This document shows positions 1 to 8,608 of a stretch of DNA of 64,000 nucleotides, one piece after another. The stretch spans positions 1 to 64,000 of the forward strand of contig NZ_BMXR01000010.1 of NCBI RefSeq assembly GCF_014651855.1, given 5' to 3'. The position numbers and the translations under genes are program-made. The stretch comes from Saccharospirillum salsuginis. Lineage in GTDB: Bacteria; Pseudomonadota; Gammaproteobacteria; Pseudomonadales; Natronospirillaceae. Below the pieces are notes generated by a model. That model made no database searches and was not told where the DNA came from. It worked only from the letters and a program-made list of their open reading frames with translations. The number at the start of each line of letters is the position of its first letter. The first letter of the stretch is position 1.

Positions 1-118
1 GAAATACCAATTGCGGGTGCCGGAGGGCATTCTAACCAGCATGAACGAGCCTAAAACCAATGTGATGCCGGCAAAAAAATACTCTCACAGCCTCACTGCC
101 CACCCTACAGGAAAAAAA

Positions 119-1336
119 TTACACCTTACCGTTCAGTTCCTTCAGCTCTTCACTCGTCCAGATCTTGCGCTTGAACCGGGGGTTTTTGGACGACATATCG
201 ATCTTGTACGCATGACGTTCCTGACCGTGTGGCAGATCGAGGATGTTGCACAATTCCTGCGCCAGCCATTTCTCGATTTTCAACACAACCAGCTTTTTGC
301 GCAGTCGGCCTTGTTCGTCACGGTTCAAGATGGTGGGCAGGGTATTGAGGGTGAGAATTTCATCGATGGCGGGGTGGGCCATGCGTTCGCGGCCTTCATC
401 GCTGGCGTAAAAATGGGAGACGCCGAAGACCAGTCGTTTTGGATTGATCTGTCGCAGGAACTGACAGGATTTCACCACAGTTCCACCGGTGCGTACCATG
501 TCGTCGAACAGAATCACACTGGCGCCGTCCAGTCCGTCGAAGGTGTGTTCGCTTTCCTTATGCAGGGTGATTTCCACCTTGCGTTCATCGGTACGTTCTT
601 TATCAAGCATGATGATCTTGGCTTTGGTCAGGCCGAGTTCATCGTACATGGCTTTGACGAATTCACGGGCGCCTTTGTCCGGCGCGCACAACACCAGTCC
701 TTCGCCCTGGTCTCCGTATTCCAGGATGTCGGAATTCAGAATGTAGTGGGCGTAAATCTCGAAAGGAATAAGGTTATGGAAATTGCCATCGAAGACATCG
801 GAGAATATTTTCTGCACCGAATAGGAGTGATTGTGAACGGTGACCACCGAATCCACGCCCGACAGCTTCAACATCTGCGCATAAAGCTTGGCGGTGAACG
901 GCTGCCCATCGAACTTCTTGATGTCCTTGATGTCGCGCTCGAAGGTGGTTTCGCCCAGGTCGCGTCGCGGGCCCCGGTCCTGAGCACTGTAAAACAGATC
1001 GGGTTCGACCAGCACCACTTTCACGGCGCCGTTTTCCTTGGCTGCGCGGGCAATGATCAGATTCGCCATCGCCAATTCCTGACGGCTCTTCAGATGGCTG
1101 CTGGTACTGACAATGACAACGGACTTGCCTTCCAGAGTATGACCGATGTTGTCCATGTCGTGTTCGTCGGAGATGAAGCGCGGGCAAAACTCGGAGTTCA
1201 TGAATTGCTTCATGCTGATCAGGTCGGCAATGTCTTCGAGTTGCCCCATGGCGTAGGCGATGTCAATGGCGAAGGGGTTATCGGCGACGTTGCTGACCAC
1301 AACGACATTCTTTGACTGATCGGTCGGGAAAGTCAT
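119..1336 (-). CDS. Ribose-phosphate pyrophosphokinase-like enzyme (long form, 405 aa)
   Basis: Predicted to make PRPP from ribose 5-phosphate and ATP in the cytosol. The PRPP-loop signature VILFDDMVRTGGTV lies near residues 272-286, and the N-terminal half has an SAQDRGPRRD segment that resembles the flexible loop of PRPP synthetases and a VTVHNHS strand in the place of the usual metal-binding His region. At about 405 residues it is longer than the usual 315-residue bacterial Prs, so it may be a paralogue and not the housekeeping copy. The ATG at 1336 is chosen over the one at 1399 because a GGA-type Shine-Dalgarno lies about 8 bases upstream of it. The family is clear; exact substrate preference is inferred. 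Confidence 0.85.
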   Translation of the reverse strand: MTFPTDQSKNVVVVSNVADNPFAIDIAYAMGQLEDIADLISMKQFMNSEFCPRFISDEHDMDNIGHTLEGKSVVIVSTSSHLKSRQELAMANLIIARAAKENGAVKVVLVEPDLFYSAQDRGPRRDLGETTFERDIKDIKKFDGQPFTAKLYAQMLKLSGVDSVVTVHNHSYSVQKIFSDVFDGNFHNLIPFEIYAHYILNSDILEYGDQGEGLVLCAPDKGAREFVKAMYDELGLTKAKIIMLDKERTDERKVEITLHKESEHTFDGLDGASVILFDDMVRTGGTVVKSCQFLRQINPKRLVFGVSHFYASDEGRERMAHPAIDEILTLNTLPTILNRDEQGRLRKKLVVLKIEKWLAQELCNILDLPHGQERHAYKIDMSSKNPRFKRKIWTSEELKELNGKV

Positions 1337-1462
1337 GTCAATTCCTATCTCGTGAAGGTGCGGGCCGTTTTTTGGCGACAGTGTAAACGGAGCCGGCACC
1401 TTTCGATAGGGTCGGGTCGCAATGACGGTATCGGGCGTCCGGAATCAAACGCCGGAAGAACC

Positions 1463-2593
1463 TCAGTAAACGCCCCGATACCGCTGCCACAGATGCATCA
1501 TGGCCGCGCCAAGTCCCAGCAGGAACAACAGGAAGGTCAACAGGGCGCCGACGAACGGAATCAGCTGCACGATGTTGATCAACGCGATCGCCAACACGAT
1601 GGCCAGCACCGACAACCAGCGTCCGGCGGTCTCCCCCCGTCCCGAGGCTTTCAACCCCTGGGCGGCGAGAAAGACCTGGCCGGTGATGCCGCCGATCAGC
1701 AACAGGATCAGATAACCGGCCAACAGCGTCAGTGCGAGAACGGCGCCCAGTCCGGTGAAAAACAGCGCCACGATCAGGATCGGAATCCCGATCAGGATCA
1801 CAATCGCCAGGCCCAGGCTCTTGAACGGCGATGCGCGCAACTGTTCGGCCGCGCCGACGAGATAACCCGGGAACATCAGGTAGAGGACGATGGAGGTGAC
1901 GATCGTCAGCAGTATTCCGAAAACACCGCCGCCCACACCCCAGTCGGGTCCCGGGCCTTCCCGTTCGGTTTCCTCGACCGGAAGCAGCGAGATGTCTCCG
2001 GAGACGTTGGCCCGGTTGTCGAAACGCTCGGGATCGGCGATGTGCAGCTCCACATTGCCATCGATGGTGGCTGTGGATGTCAGCACCACCCGGCTCGCAT
2101 AGAGCGTCAGGTCGCCGTCGACCTGCCCCGAGATGGTGATGGTCTGGCCCGCCAGACGGGAGTCGGGGCCGATGCGCCCCTGAATGTTGATGTCGCGCCC
2201 GGCGAGCCAGGCCCAGTCGGTGATTCGACCGTTGGCACCGAGACGCACCGATTCACCCGCGCCGATCCAGTGGCCACCGATGGTTTCGTTCACCGCGAGC
2301 CTGCGTCCGGCCATGCGCACATCGTCGCCCACCGGTGCTTCGAGCCGGATCGTCTCGCCGGCGGCCATCAGGTCCTCGCCGACCGGGGCCAGGATGGCGA
2401 TGTCGCGGCCGGCGGCGACCAGGTCCGCATCGACCGGCGCTTGTACGCTGATGGTTTCCCCCGTGAGGTACAGATCTTCCGACTGTGGCGTATCGATGGT
2501 GACGGTTTCACCCACGTTGTAGGCCGCGTACCCCGTGCCCAGGGCCAGCATCCCCAACAACGCCACCCAGACAGGCATCAATGATGGTTTCAT
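1463..2593 (-). CDS. Polymer-forming (bactofilin-like) envelope protein with C-terminal membrane segments
   Basis: A cleavable or anchoring signal (residues 1-23) is followed by short degenerate repeats up to about residue 195 (patterns such as GETIxVxAPVxxDLxAAGxxI), which predict a right-handed beta-helix like bactofilin/polymer-forming domains. About five hydrophobic segments fill residues 222-372. The layout, beta-helix outside and membrane bundle at the C-terminus, fits proteins annotated as polymer-forming cytoskeletal or DUF8173-type. The specific role is unknown; envelope organisation or adhesion is possible. It is transcribed towards the PRPP-synthetase-like gene, with a 126-bp gap to that gene's start at 1336, so co-transcription is possible. 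Confidence 0.7.
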   Translation of the reverse strand: MKPSLMPVWVALLGMLALGTGYAAYNVGETVTIDTPQSEDLYLTGETISVQAPVDADLVAAGRDIAILAPVGEDLMAAGETIRLEAPVGDDVRMAGRRLAVNETIGGHWIGAGESVRLGANGRITDWAWLAGRDINIQGRIGPDSRLAGQTITISGQVDGDLTLYASRVVLTSTATIDGNVELHIADPERFDNRANVSGDISLLPVEETEREGPGPDWGVGGGVFGILLTIVTSIVLYLMFPGYLVGAAEQLRASPFKSLGLAIVILIGIPILIVALFFTGLGAVLALTLLAGYLILLLIGGITGQVFLAAQGLKASGRGETAGRWLSVLAIVLAIALINIVQLIPFVGALLTFLLFLLGLGAAMMHLWQRYRGVY

Positions 2594-2834
2594 TCGGCTC
2601 TCCTTGTTCTTCTGCGAATCGGTTTGCAGCCTACTCTATACCGGCTGCATGACCGGGTTTTGACCTTGCTCAACAGTAGCCGTTGAAACGATGGCCGACA
2701 ACGGTGAAGGTCTAAGCCGTGACCGATGGACGCGAACAGCGGATTTGTGAGCCGAATTCTCAACTCGCCCGGTCGCCGTTGACCCGATGCCGGGGCTTTG
2801 CTCTGATGGCCGAAAAAACCAAGGACTCATCCGC

Positions 2835-4763
2835 ATGAAGCACCCTTCCCTGCCCGGCGGCGTCAGCGCGCGCTGGCTCATCCTGGCCACCCTGTTCCTC
2901 GCCATCATCGTCGCGTGCTTCCGACAGGCACCGGCGCCGGAGTCGCCCGACGACACCGTCGATATCATTGCCCACGGCGGAGCCCAGGGACACGCCCCGG
3001 CCAACACACTGGCCGCGTTCGACCTGGCGTTGAACCAAGGCGCGACCGTGCTCGAAATGGACGTACAACAAACGGCCGACGACCACCTTGTAGTGATTCA
3101 CGACGACACCCTGGACAGAACCACCGACGGCACCGGCGCGATCGCGGAGACCACGCTGGCCGAATTGAAAGCCCTGGATGCCGGCTGGGCCTTCGAAGAC
3201 GACAGCGGTGGCTTCCCCTATCGCGGACGGGGCGTGGCGATTCCGACCCTGGCCGAAGTCTTCGAACGGTATCCGGATACCCCGATGATCATCGAGCTTA
3301 AGACCGAGGGCGGGACGGACATCATCCAGCCGGTGATCGATCTGGTGAAGGCTTTCGAGCGCGAAGACGATGTCGTACTGGCCTCGTTCAGCGAGGCCTT
3401 CCTGCAGCCGGTTCGGGAACAGCTGCCGACCGTGCGCACCAATATGCCGGAGTCCGAAAGCACCGATTTCTTCATCCGCCAGTTACTCGGTATTCACCCC
3501 TGGTGGCAACCGCCGGGGGACCTGCTGCAGGTTCCGGCCACCCACACGCTTAAGCTGGGTCCGATCACCCTGGAAGACATGACCGTACCGACACCGGGGT
3601 TTGTTCGCGCCGCGCATCGTCTCGGGCTGGATGTCCAGGTCTGGACCATCAACGATCCGGACCTCATGCACGCCTTGCTGGATGCCGGTGTGGACGGCCT
3701 GATCACCGACTACCCCGACCGGGCCCGGGCGGTCATCGCCGAACGCGAAGCCTCCCGGCTGGCCGTACGCGGACCCGATGTGCTGGCGCACTACGACGAT
3801 CAACTGGCGCGTGCCGAGCACCTGCAAGAGGACCAGGGCTGGCTGACCCCGCTGATGCAGGCGGTTACCTTCCTCGGCGACGAGGAGTTTTATCTGATCG
3901 CCTTCCCGATCCTGTACTGGACCTTCAGCCGGCACCTGGGCATTCGCATCGGCCTCATGCTGCTGTTGACCGCCGGTCTCAACAGCGTTCTGAAACTGGT
4001 TTTGGCCACACCGAGGCCCCTGTTCCTGAAGCCGGAACTGGGCCTGGTGCACGAATCCAGCTTCGGCGTCCCGTCCGGTCATTCCCAGAACGCGGCGGCC
4101 ATCTGGGGCACCACGGCCGTGCTTTTGCGGCGCTGGTGGCTGGCCTTACCGCTGGTCGGTTTGATCGGCCTCATCGGCTGGTCCCGCATCCACCTGGGAG
4201 CCCATTTTCTCGAGGACATCCTGTCCGGCTGGGCGATCGGCGCCTTGCTGGTGCTGGGCTTCGTGCTGCTCTCGCCCCGGATCGAAGCCTGGTGGTCGCG
4301 CCAGTCTCCCGCGCAGCGCATCCTGACCACGGTGACGGTCTCCTGGGCGCTGATCGCGGCCGCGGCCCTGCTTGTCGGTCGACTCCAGGGTTGGTCGCCA
4401 CTCTGGCCGGGTTTACCCGACCCTGAGATCGTTGTCGCGCTCAGCCACACCGTGTCACCGGCCGGCACCCTGGCCGGTCTCGGCGTGGGACTGGTGCTGC
4501 TGCAGTCGGTCGGCGGCTTTACTACGGCCGGTTCATGGACACACCGACTGGCCCGCCTGGGCATCGGTTTTGCCGGAGTTCTGGCGTTCTGGCTCGGGCT
4601 GGGTGCCGTGTTTCCCGGAGGTGAAGCGCCACTCGACCTGACCCTGCGCTATCTGCGCTATGCCCTGGTCGGTGCCTGGGTCGTTGGCATCGCGCCCATC
4701 CTGTTCGTCCGTCTCGGCCTGTCCCAACCTGATAACCCCCGCACCACCGCGGCTTTGGGTTGA
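2835..4763 (+). CDS. Glycerophosphodiester phosphodiesterase / PAP2 phosphatase fusion membrane protein
   Basis: Two enzymes in one 642-residue chain. After an N-terminal hydrophobic anchor (13-32) comes a GDPD domain (about 42-300) with AHGG at residue 45, the metal pair in LEMDV (about 72), the catalytic-type HDDT, and IELK. The usual HRG is HGG and the usual PENT is PANT, so the Arg and Glu normally seen there are missing. The C-terminal half is a multi-pass PAP2 domain with all three motifs intact: KLVLATPRP (about 385), PSGH (about 412) and SRIHLGAHFLED (about 450). It probably hydrolyses lipid phosphodiesters and phosphomonoesters at the periplasmic face. Start taken at the ATG with AAGGA about 9 bases upstream. 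Confidence 0.88.
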   Translation: MKHPSLPGGVSARWLILATLFLAIIVACFRQAPAPESPDDTVDIIAHGGAQGHAPANTLAAFDLALNQGATVLEMDVQQTADDHLVVIHDDTLDRTTDGTGAIAETTLAELKALDAGWAFEDDSGGFPYRGRGVAIPTLAEVFERYPDTPMIIELKTEGGTDIIQPVIDLVKAFEREDDVVLASFSEAFLQPVREQLPTVRTNMPESESTDFFIRQLLGIHPWWQPPGDLLQVPATHTLKLGPITLEDMTVPTPGFVRAAHRLGLDVQVWTINDPDLMHALLDAGVDGLITDYPDRARAVIAEREASRLAVRGPDVLAHYDDQLARAEHLQEDQGWLTPLMQAVTFLGDEEFYLIAFPILYWTFSRHLGIRIGLMLLLTAGLNSVLKLVLATPRPLFLKPELGLVHESSFGVPSGHSQNAAAIWGTTAVLLRRWWLALPLVGLIGLIGWSRIHLGAHFLEDILSGWAIGALLVLGFVLLSPRIEAWWSRQSPAQRILTTVTVSWALIAAAALLVGRLQGWSPLWPGLPDPEIVVALSHTVSPAGTLAGLGVGLVLLQSVGGFTTAGSWTHRLARLGIGFAGVLAFWLGLGAVFPGGEAPLDLTLRYLRYALVGAWVVGIAPILFVRLGLSQPDNPRTTAALG

Positions 4764-4922
4764 ATGTTCCGGCCCGCGCCCCTAGGTAATTGAATCAGGG
4801 GCGTCGAATAGCCCCCGTCACAGGCCAGGCTCCGGGTTTTCCCGGGGCCCACCCTGCACTGTTCTGGACGACACACTGCCCCGAGCCACCCCCCAGAGGT
4901 GGCCCAAGCTGTTGGAGAGTCT

Positions 4923-6845
4923 ATGAAACGGCGCGATGAACACCCCGAGCCGCATGGCCGGGAAGGCCAGGACCCATTCCAGGAACGCAAGCGCGATCCC
5001 GACCGTTCCTACCAGAAGAGCATTCAGCAAGGGGCCCTGTTTGTCTGGCTCGCCCTGGGGCTGTTACTGGTGTTCTACTACCTCGGCGCGGACGATCAGC
5101 AAAACACCACTCAACTTCAATACTCCGAATTTCTTCAGGCCGTCGACAGTGGCCAGGTCGCCGAAGTCACGCTGCGTGGTCAGGACATCGAGGGCCGGTT
5201 CACCGAGGCCGGCGTCCAGGCGCGCGGCGACAACGTTACCCCGTCCTTCACGACGCTGCGGCCGGATGTCGAAGACGCCCGCCTGTTGGAACGTCTGGAA
5301 CAGCAAGACGTCACCATCGTCGCCCAACCGACCGAGCCAGCCTGGTGGCTGCAGATTCTGGTTCGGGCTCTGCCCTGGATCCTGATTCTGGGCCTGTTGT
5401 TCTGGCTCTGGAACCGGATGGCGCAACGCGCCATGTCCGGTCAGGGCGGCCTGTTCAACTTCGGGCGATACAAGGCCAGGAAGGTCCGCAAGGAGGACAG
5501 CGATGTTCGCCTCGATCAGGTGGCCGGCGCCGACAGCGCCAAACAGGAAATCACCGAAGTGATCGAATTCCTGAAAGATCCGGAGCATTTCCAGCGCCTC
5601 GGTGCCGATATTCCGCGCGGCATGCTGCTCATGGGGCCGCCGGGCACCGGTAAAACCCTGATGGCACGTGCCGTCGCCGGTGAAGCCAACGTGCCGTTCT
5701 ACAGCATCAGCGGTTCGGAGTTCATCGAGATGTTCGTCGGCGTGGGGGCCTCGCGTGTGCGCGACATGTTCAAGGAAGCGCGGGAAAACGCGCCCGCGGT
5801 CATCTTCATCGACGAACTGGACGCCATCGGCCGGACCCGTGGTGCCGGCATGGGCGGCGGCCACGACGAACGCGAACAGACACTGAACCAGATCCTGTCA
5901 CAGATGGACGGCTTCGACTCCCAGGAACCGGTGGTGGTCCTCGCCGCGACCAACCGGCCGGACGTGCTGGACCCGGCACTGCTGCGCCCCGGCCGCTTCG
6001 ACCGCAAGATCACCATGGACCGGCCGGACCGCAAGGCGCGCGAGGCGATCCTGGGCGTCCACACGAAAAAGATCCCGCTGGCGGACGACGTCGAACTGCA
6101 CCACCTGGCGGAGATCACCACCGGTTTTTCCGGCGCCGACCTGGCCAATCTGGTCAACGAGGCGGCACTGATGGCCGGTCGCAACAACCAGGACAGGGTC
6201 GACTGGTCCTGCTTCACTCAGGCGCGCGACCGGCTGATGCTGGGTCAGGCCCGCGATACCGTACTCAGCGATCGGGAACGTCACATTGTGTCCTACCACG
6301 AAAGCGGCCATGCCTTGCTGGCCTATCTGCTGCCGAACGCGGACCCGGTCGAGAAGGTCACCGTGATACCGCGCACCCACACCCTGGGTGTCACCGCCCA
6401 GGTGCCCCGGGAAGACCGCTACAACTTCGGCGAGGCCTATCTGCGCGATCGCATCGCCGTCATGTTCGGCGGCCGTCTGGCGGAATCGATCGAATTCGGG
6501 GAAGTCAGCACCGGCGCCGAGAACGACCTGAAACAGGCCACGGATCTGGCCCGGCGCATGGTGGCGCGCTGGGGCATGAGCGAACGCATCGGCCCGGCGG
6601 CCTTCGCCGAGAGCGAAGACCACGTCTTCCTGGGCAAGGAAATGGCCAAAGGCCGGGAACACAGCGAAGCCACGGCCACGCTGATCGACCAGGAGATCGA
6701 GACGCTGCTCAAGGACATCGAAGCCGAAGCCCGAGACTTGCTGAAACGCAACGAGCATAAACTGAAAGCGTTGGCCGAAGCCCTGGAAAAGCAGGAAACA
6801 CTGGAAGCCTCGGACGTGGAACGGATCCTTGAGCAGGCCGCCTAG
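4923..6845 (+). CDS. ftsH: ATP-dependent zinc metalloprotease FtsH
   Basis: Membrane AAA+ protease that extracts and degrades membrane and regulatory proteins. The 640-residue length and order are typical: TM1 (about 35-55), periplasmic domain, TM2 (about 145-165), AAA domain with Walker A GPPGTGKT (about 238), Walker B VIFIDELDAIG and the second-region-of-homology ATNRPDVLDPALLRPGRFDR, then the M41 zinc site HESGH (about 459). ATG 4923 has GGAG six to nine bases upstream, which makes it better than the GTG-like or ATG starts before it. Its TAG stop shares the CTAG palindrome at 6842-6845 with the convergent ABC gene. Gene neighbours are not the usual rrmJ/folP, so this may be a second FtsH. 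Confidence 0.96.
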   Translation: MKRRDEHPEPHGREGQDPFQERKRDPDRSYQKSIQQGALFVWLALGLLLVFYYLGADDQQNTTQLQYSEFLQAVDSGQVAEVTLRGQDIEGRFTEAGVQARGDNVTPSFTTLRPDVEDARLLERLEQQDVTIVAQPTEPAWWLQILVRALPWILILGLLFWLWNRMAQRAMSGQGGLFNFGRYKARKVRKEDSDVRLDQVAGADSAKQEITEVIEFLKDPEHFQRLGADIPRGMLLMGPPGTGKTLMARAVAGEANVPFYSISGSEFIEMFVGVGASRVRDMFKEARENAPAVIFIDELDAIGRTRGAGMGGGHDEREQTLNQILSQMDGFDSQEPVVVLAATNRPDVLDPALLRPGRFDRKITMDRPDRKAREAILGVHTKKIPLADDVELHHLAEITTGFSGADLANLVNEAALMAGRNNQDRVDWSCFTQARDRLMLGQARDTVLSDRERHIVSYHESGHALLAYLLPNADPVEKVTVIPRTHTLGVTAQVPREDRYNFGEAYLRDRIAVMFGGRLAESIEFGEVSTGAENDLKQATDLARRMVARWGMSERIGPAAFAESEDHVFLGKEMAKGREHSEATATLIDQEIETLLKDIEAEARDLLKRNEHKLKALAEALEKQETLEASDVERILEQAA

Positions 6846-8608
6846 CCAGATACACTCTCATGGCGCGCCCAAAGCCGGGCATAAAGCCCGTCTGAACCGA
6901 TCAGTTCGTCGTGCCGACCCAGCTCCCTCAGCCGGCCGTCGACGATGACCGCGATCCGGTCGGCTCGGGCGGCGGCGTCCAAGCGGTGCGTGATGGCGAT
7001 GACGGTGCGGCCACGCAGTGCGGCATCCAGCCGTGACTCCATACGGCTGGCCACCGACGGGCCCATCGCCGCTATGGCTTCGTCCAGCACGACCACCTTC
7101 GGGTCCAGCAACAACAGCCGCGCGAGCGCGATCTGTTGCTCCTGCACCGGCGTCAGCCGGCGATGGCCGGAACCGACGGGTTCATCCAGTTCCGCCGGCA
7201 ACGCCCGCACCCAGGCGGCCGCTCCGACCTGTTCGAGCACCCGCCACAACGCCGGGTCGTCGGCATCGGGCCGGGCCAGGCGTAAATCCTCGGCCAGGGT
7301 GCCGGAAAAGACATGGGCTTCCTGCGTCAACATCACCACCTGCTGCGGCAGGCTGTCTCCCAGCGCATCGAGCGCTGTCCCGCCGAGAAGAAGGCTGCCC
7401 GAGGTCGGTACTTCCATACCGGCAATCAGCTTGCCCAGCGTGGTTTTACCGGCACCGCTGGGGCCGACGACGGCCAGGTGTTCGCCAGGCGCGACGGACA
7501 GATCGATATCGGACAGAACTCTGGGATCCTGCTCGTGGAAGCGAAAGTTCAGCGATCGGATGTCGAGGCTGGCGTCCTTCGGGCATGCCTCGGCGGGTCG
7601 CGGTGCACGGGCGACGGAACGCACGCCCAGCACCCGACGATAGGAAGCCGACGCCGATTGCAGATCGTCCATCAACTCGAGCAAGACGCTGACGGGCTTG
7701 ATCAACCGCAGTTGATAGAGCGCGGCCGCCGTCACCAGACCGAGTGTGAGCGACCCATCCTCGACCAGAACGGTTCCGATCATCAGGGTACCGATCAGCG
7801 CCAGGGTCTGCCCGGCGATCACGGCCGGTCGCAACGCATTGCGCGCCCGGGTAGCCGCCATAACGGCGTCATAAATGCCGTCGGCCCCAGCCTGGACCGA
7901 TGCGTTGGCCTCCTCCCGGAACCCATAGGCCCGCACCGTTCGCCAGCCGGTGGCGAATTCCTGGACGCGACCCATCAGGGTACCGACGCGTCGTCGCTCC
8001 TCGTCATAGCGCGGCGGTGCGTGACGCAAATACCAGCGGCCCCCGAGCACGACCGGCACCATGCCGACCAACAGGGCCAGGGCGAACCAGGGCGAGATCA
8101 ACAACAGGCCGATGAACAGAAGGCCGATCTCCAGCGCCGCCAGGGCGCATTCGGGCAAGGCGTTGCGGATCACACGGGTCAGCGAGTTGATGTCCGATGT
8201 CATGCGACTGACCAGATCGCCCACCCCGGCGCGTTCCAATCGGGTCAGCGGTACCGACAGGGCCTGGCCAAGCAGGCCGTTGCGCAGGCGCTCCAGGATA
8301 ACCTCCCCCACCTGTGACAGTTTCACCTGCCCGACCCCGGTCAGCCCGGCGCCGACCAGAACCACAGCAAAGAACGCCACGGCGTGCGGCAGCAACAAGT
8401 CGGCGCGCCCGCTCGTGGTCAGGTCGATGATGCGTCCGAGCACGATCGGGCCCAGCAGGCCGATGCCCGTGGCCACGACCAGGATCAGCGAGGCCCGGAC
8501 CAGGGCCGGAAGATCGGCCCCGATCATCGGGCGGATGGATCGACGAACCTCCCGGCCATCCGCGATCGGGATACGTGCCTCCTGTGTGGATTCCCGGGCG
8601 ACCGTCAT
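6842..8608 (-). CDS. Heterodimeric ABC exporter half-transporter A (Walker A intact, signature degenerate)
   Basis: Type I ABC exporter: transmembrane domain (about 25-320) plus nucleotide-binding domain. Walker A is good (GPSGAGKTT, about 379-387) and Walker B keeps its Glu (VVVLDEA, about 503), with an H-loop in ITHRLD. The ABC signature, normally LSGGQ, reads LTPVQ (about 483), and the D-loop is altered (AAMGPS). It overlaps the upstream half-transporter by ATGA (8605-8608), so the two are co-translated and should pair. In the dimer its Walker A would face the intact LSGGQ of the partner. Substrate unknown; drug or lipid-like export is the family norm. Confidence 0.9.
   Translation of the reverse strand: MTVARESTQEARIPIADGREVRRSIRPMIGADLPALVRASLILVVATGIGLLGPIVLGRIIDLTTSGRADLLLPHAVAFFAVVLVGAGLTGVGQVKLSQVGEVILERLRNGLLGQALSVPLTRLERAGVGDLVSRMTSDINSLTRVIRNALPECALAALEIGLLFIGLLLISPWFALALLVGMVPVVLGGRWYLRHAPPRYDEERRRVGTLMGRVQEFATGWRTVRAYGFREEANASVQAGADGIYDAVMAATRARNALRPAVIAGQTLALIGTLMIGTVLVEDGSLTLGLVTAAALYQLRLIKPVSVLLELMDDLQSASASYRRVLGVRSVARAPRPAEACPKDASLDIRSLNFRFHEQDPRVLSDIDLSVAPGEHLAVVGPSGAGKTTLGKLIAGMEVPTSGSLLLGGTALDALGDSLPQQVVMLTQEAHVFSGTLAEDLRLARPDADDPALWRVLEQVGAAAWVRALPAELDEPVGSGHRRLTPVQEQQIALARLLLLDPKVVVLDEAIAAMGPSVASRMESRLDAALRGRTVIAITHRLDAAARADRIAVIVDGRLRELGRHDELIGSDGLYARLWARHESVSG

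Noticed and set aside
11..1315. A long plus-strand open frame over the PRPP-synthetase-like gene
   Set aside because: Its protein is a mirror of the real gene's codon pattern and has no recognisable domain; the minus-strand gene has clear motifs.
4798..4815. GGGGC / GCCCC hairpin before ftsH
   Set aside because: Short stem and no T-run; cannot be called a terminator or riboregulator.
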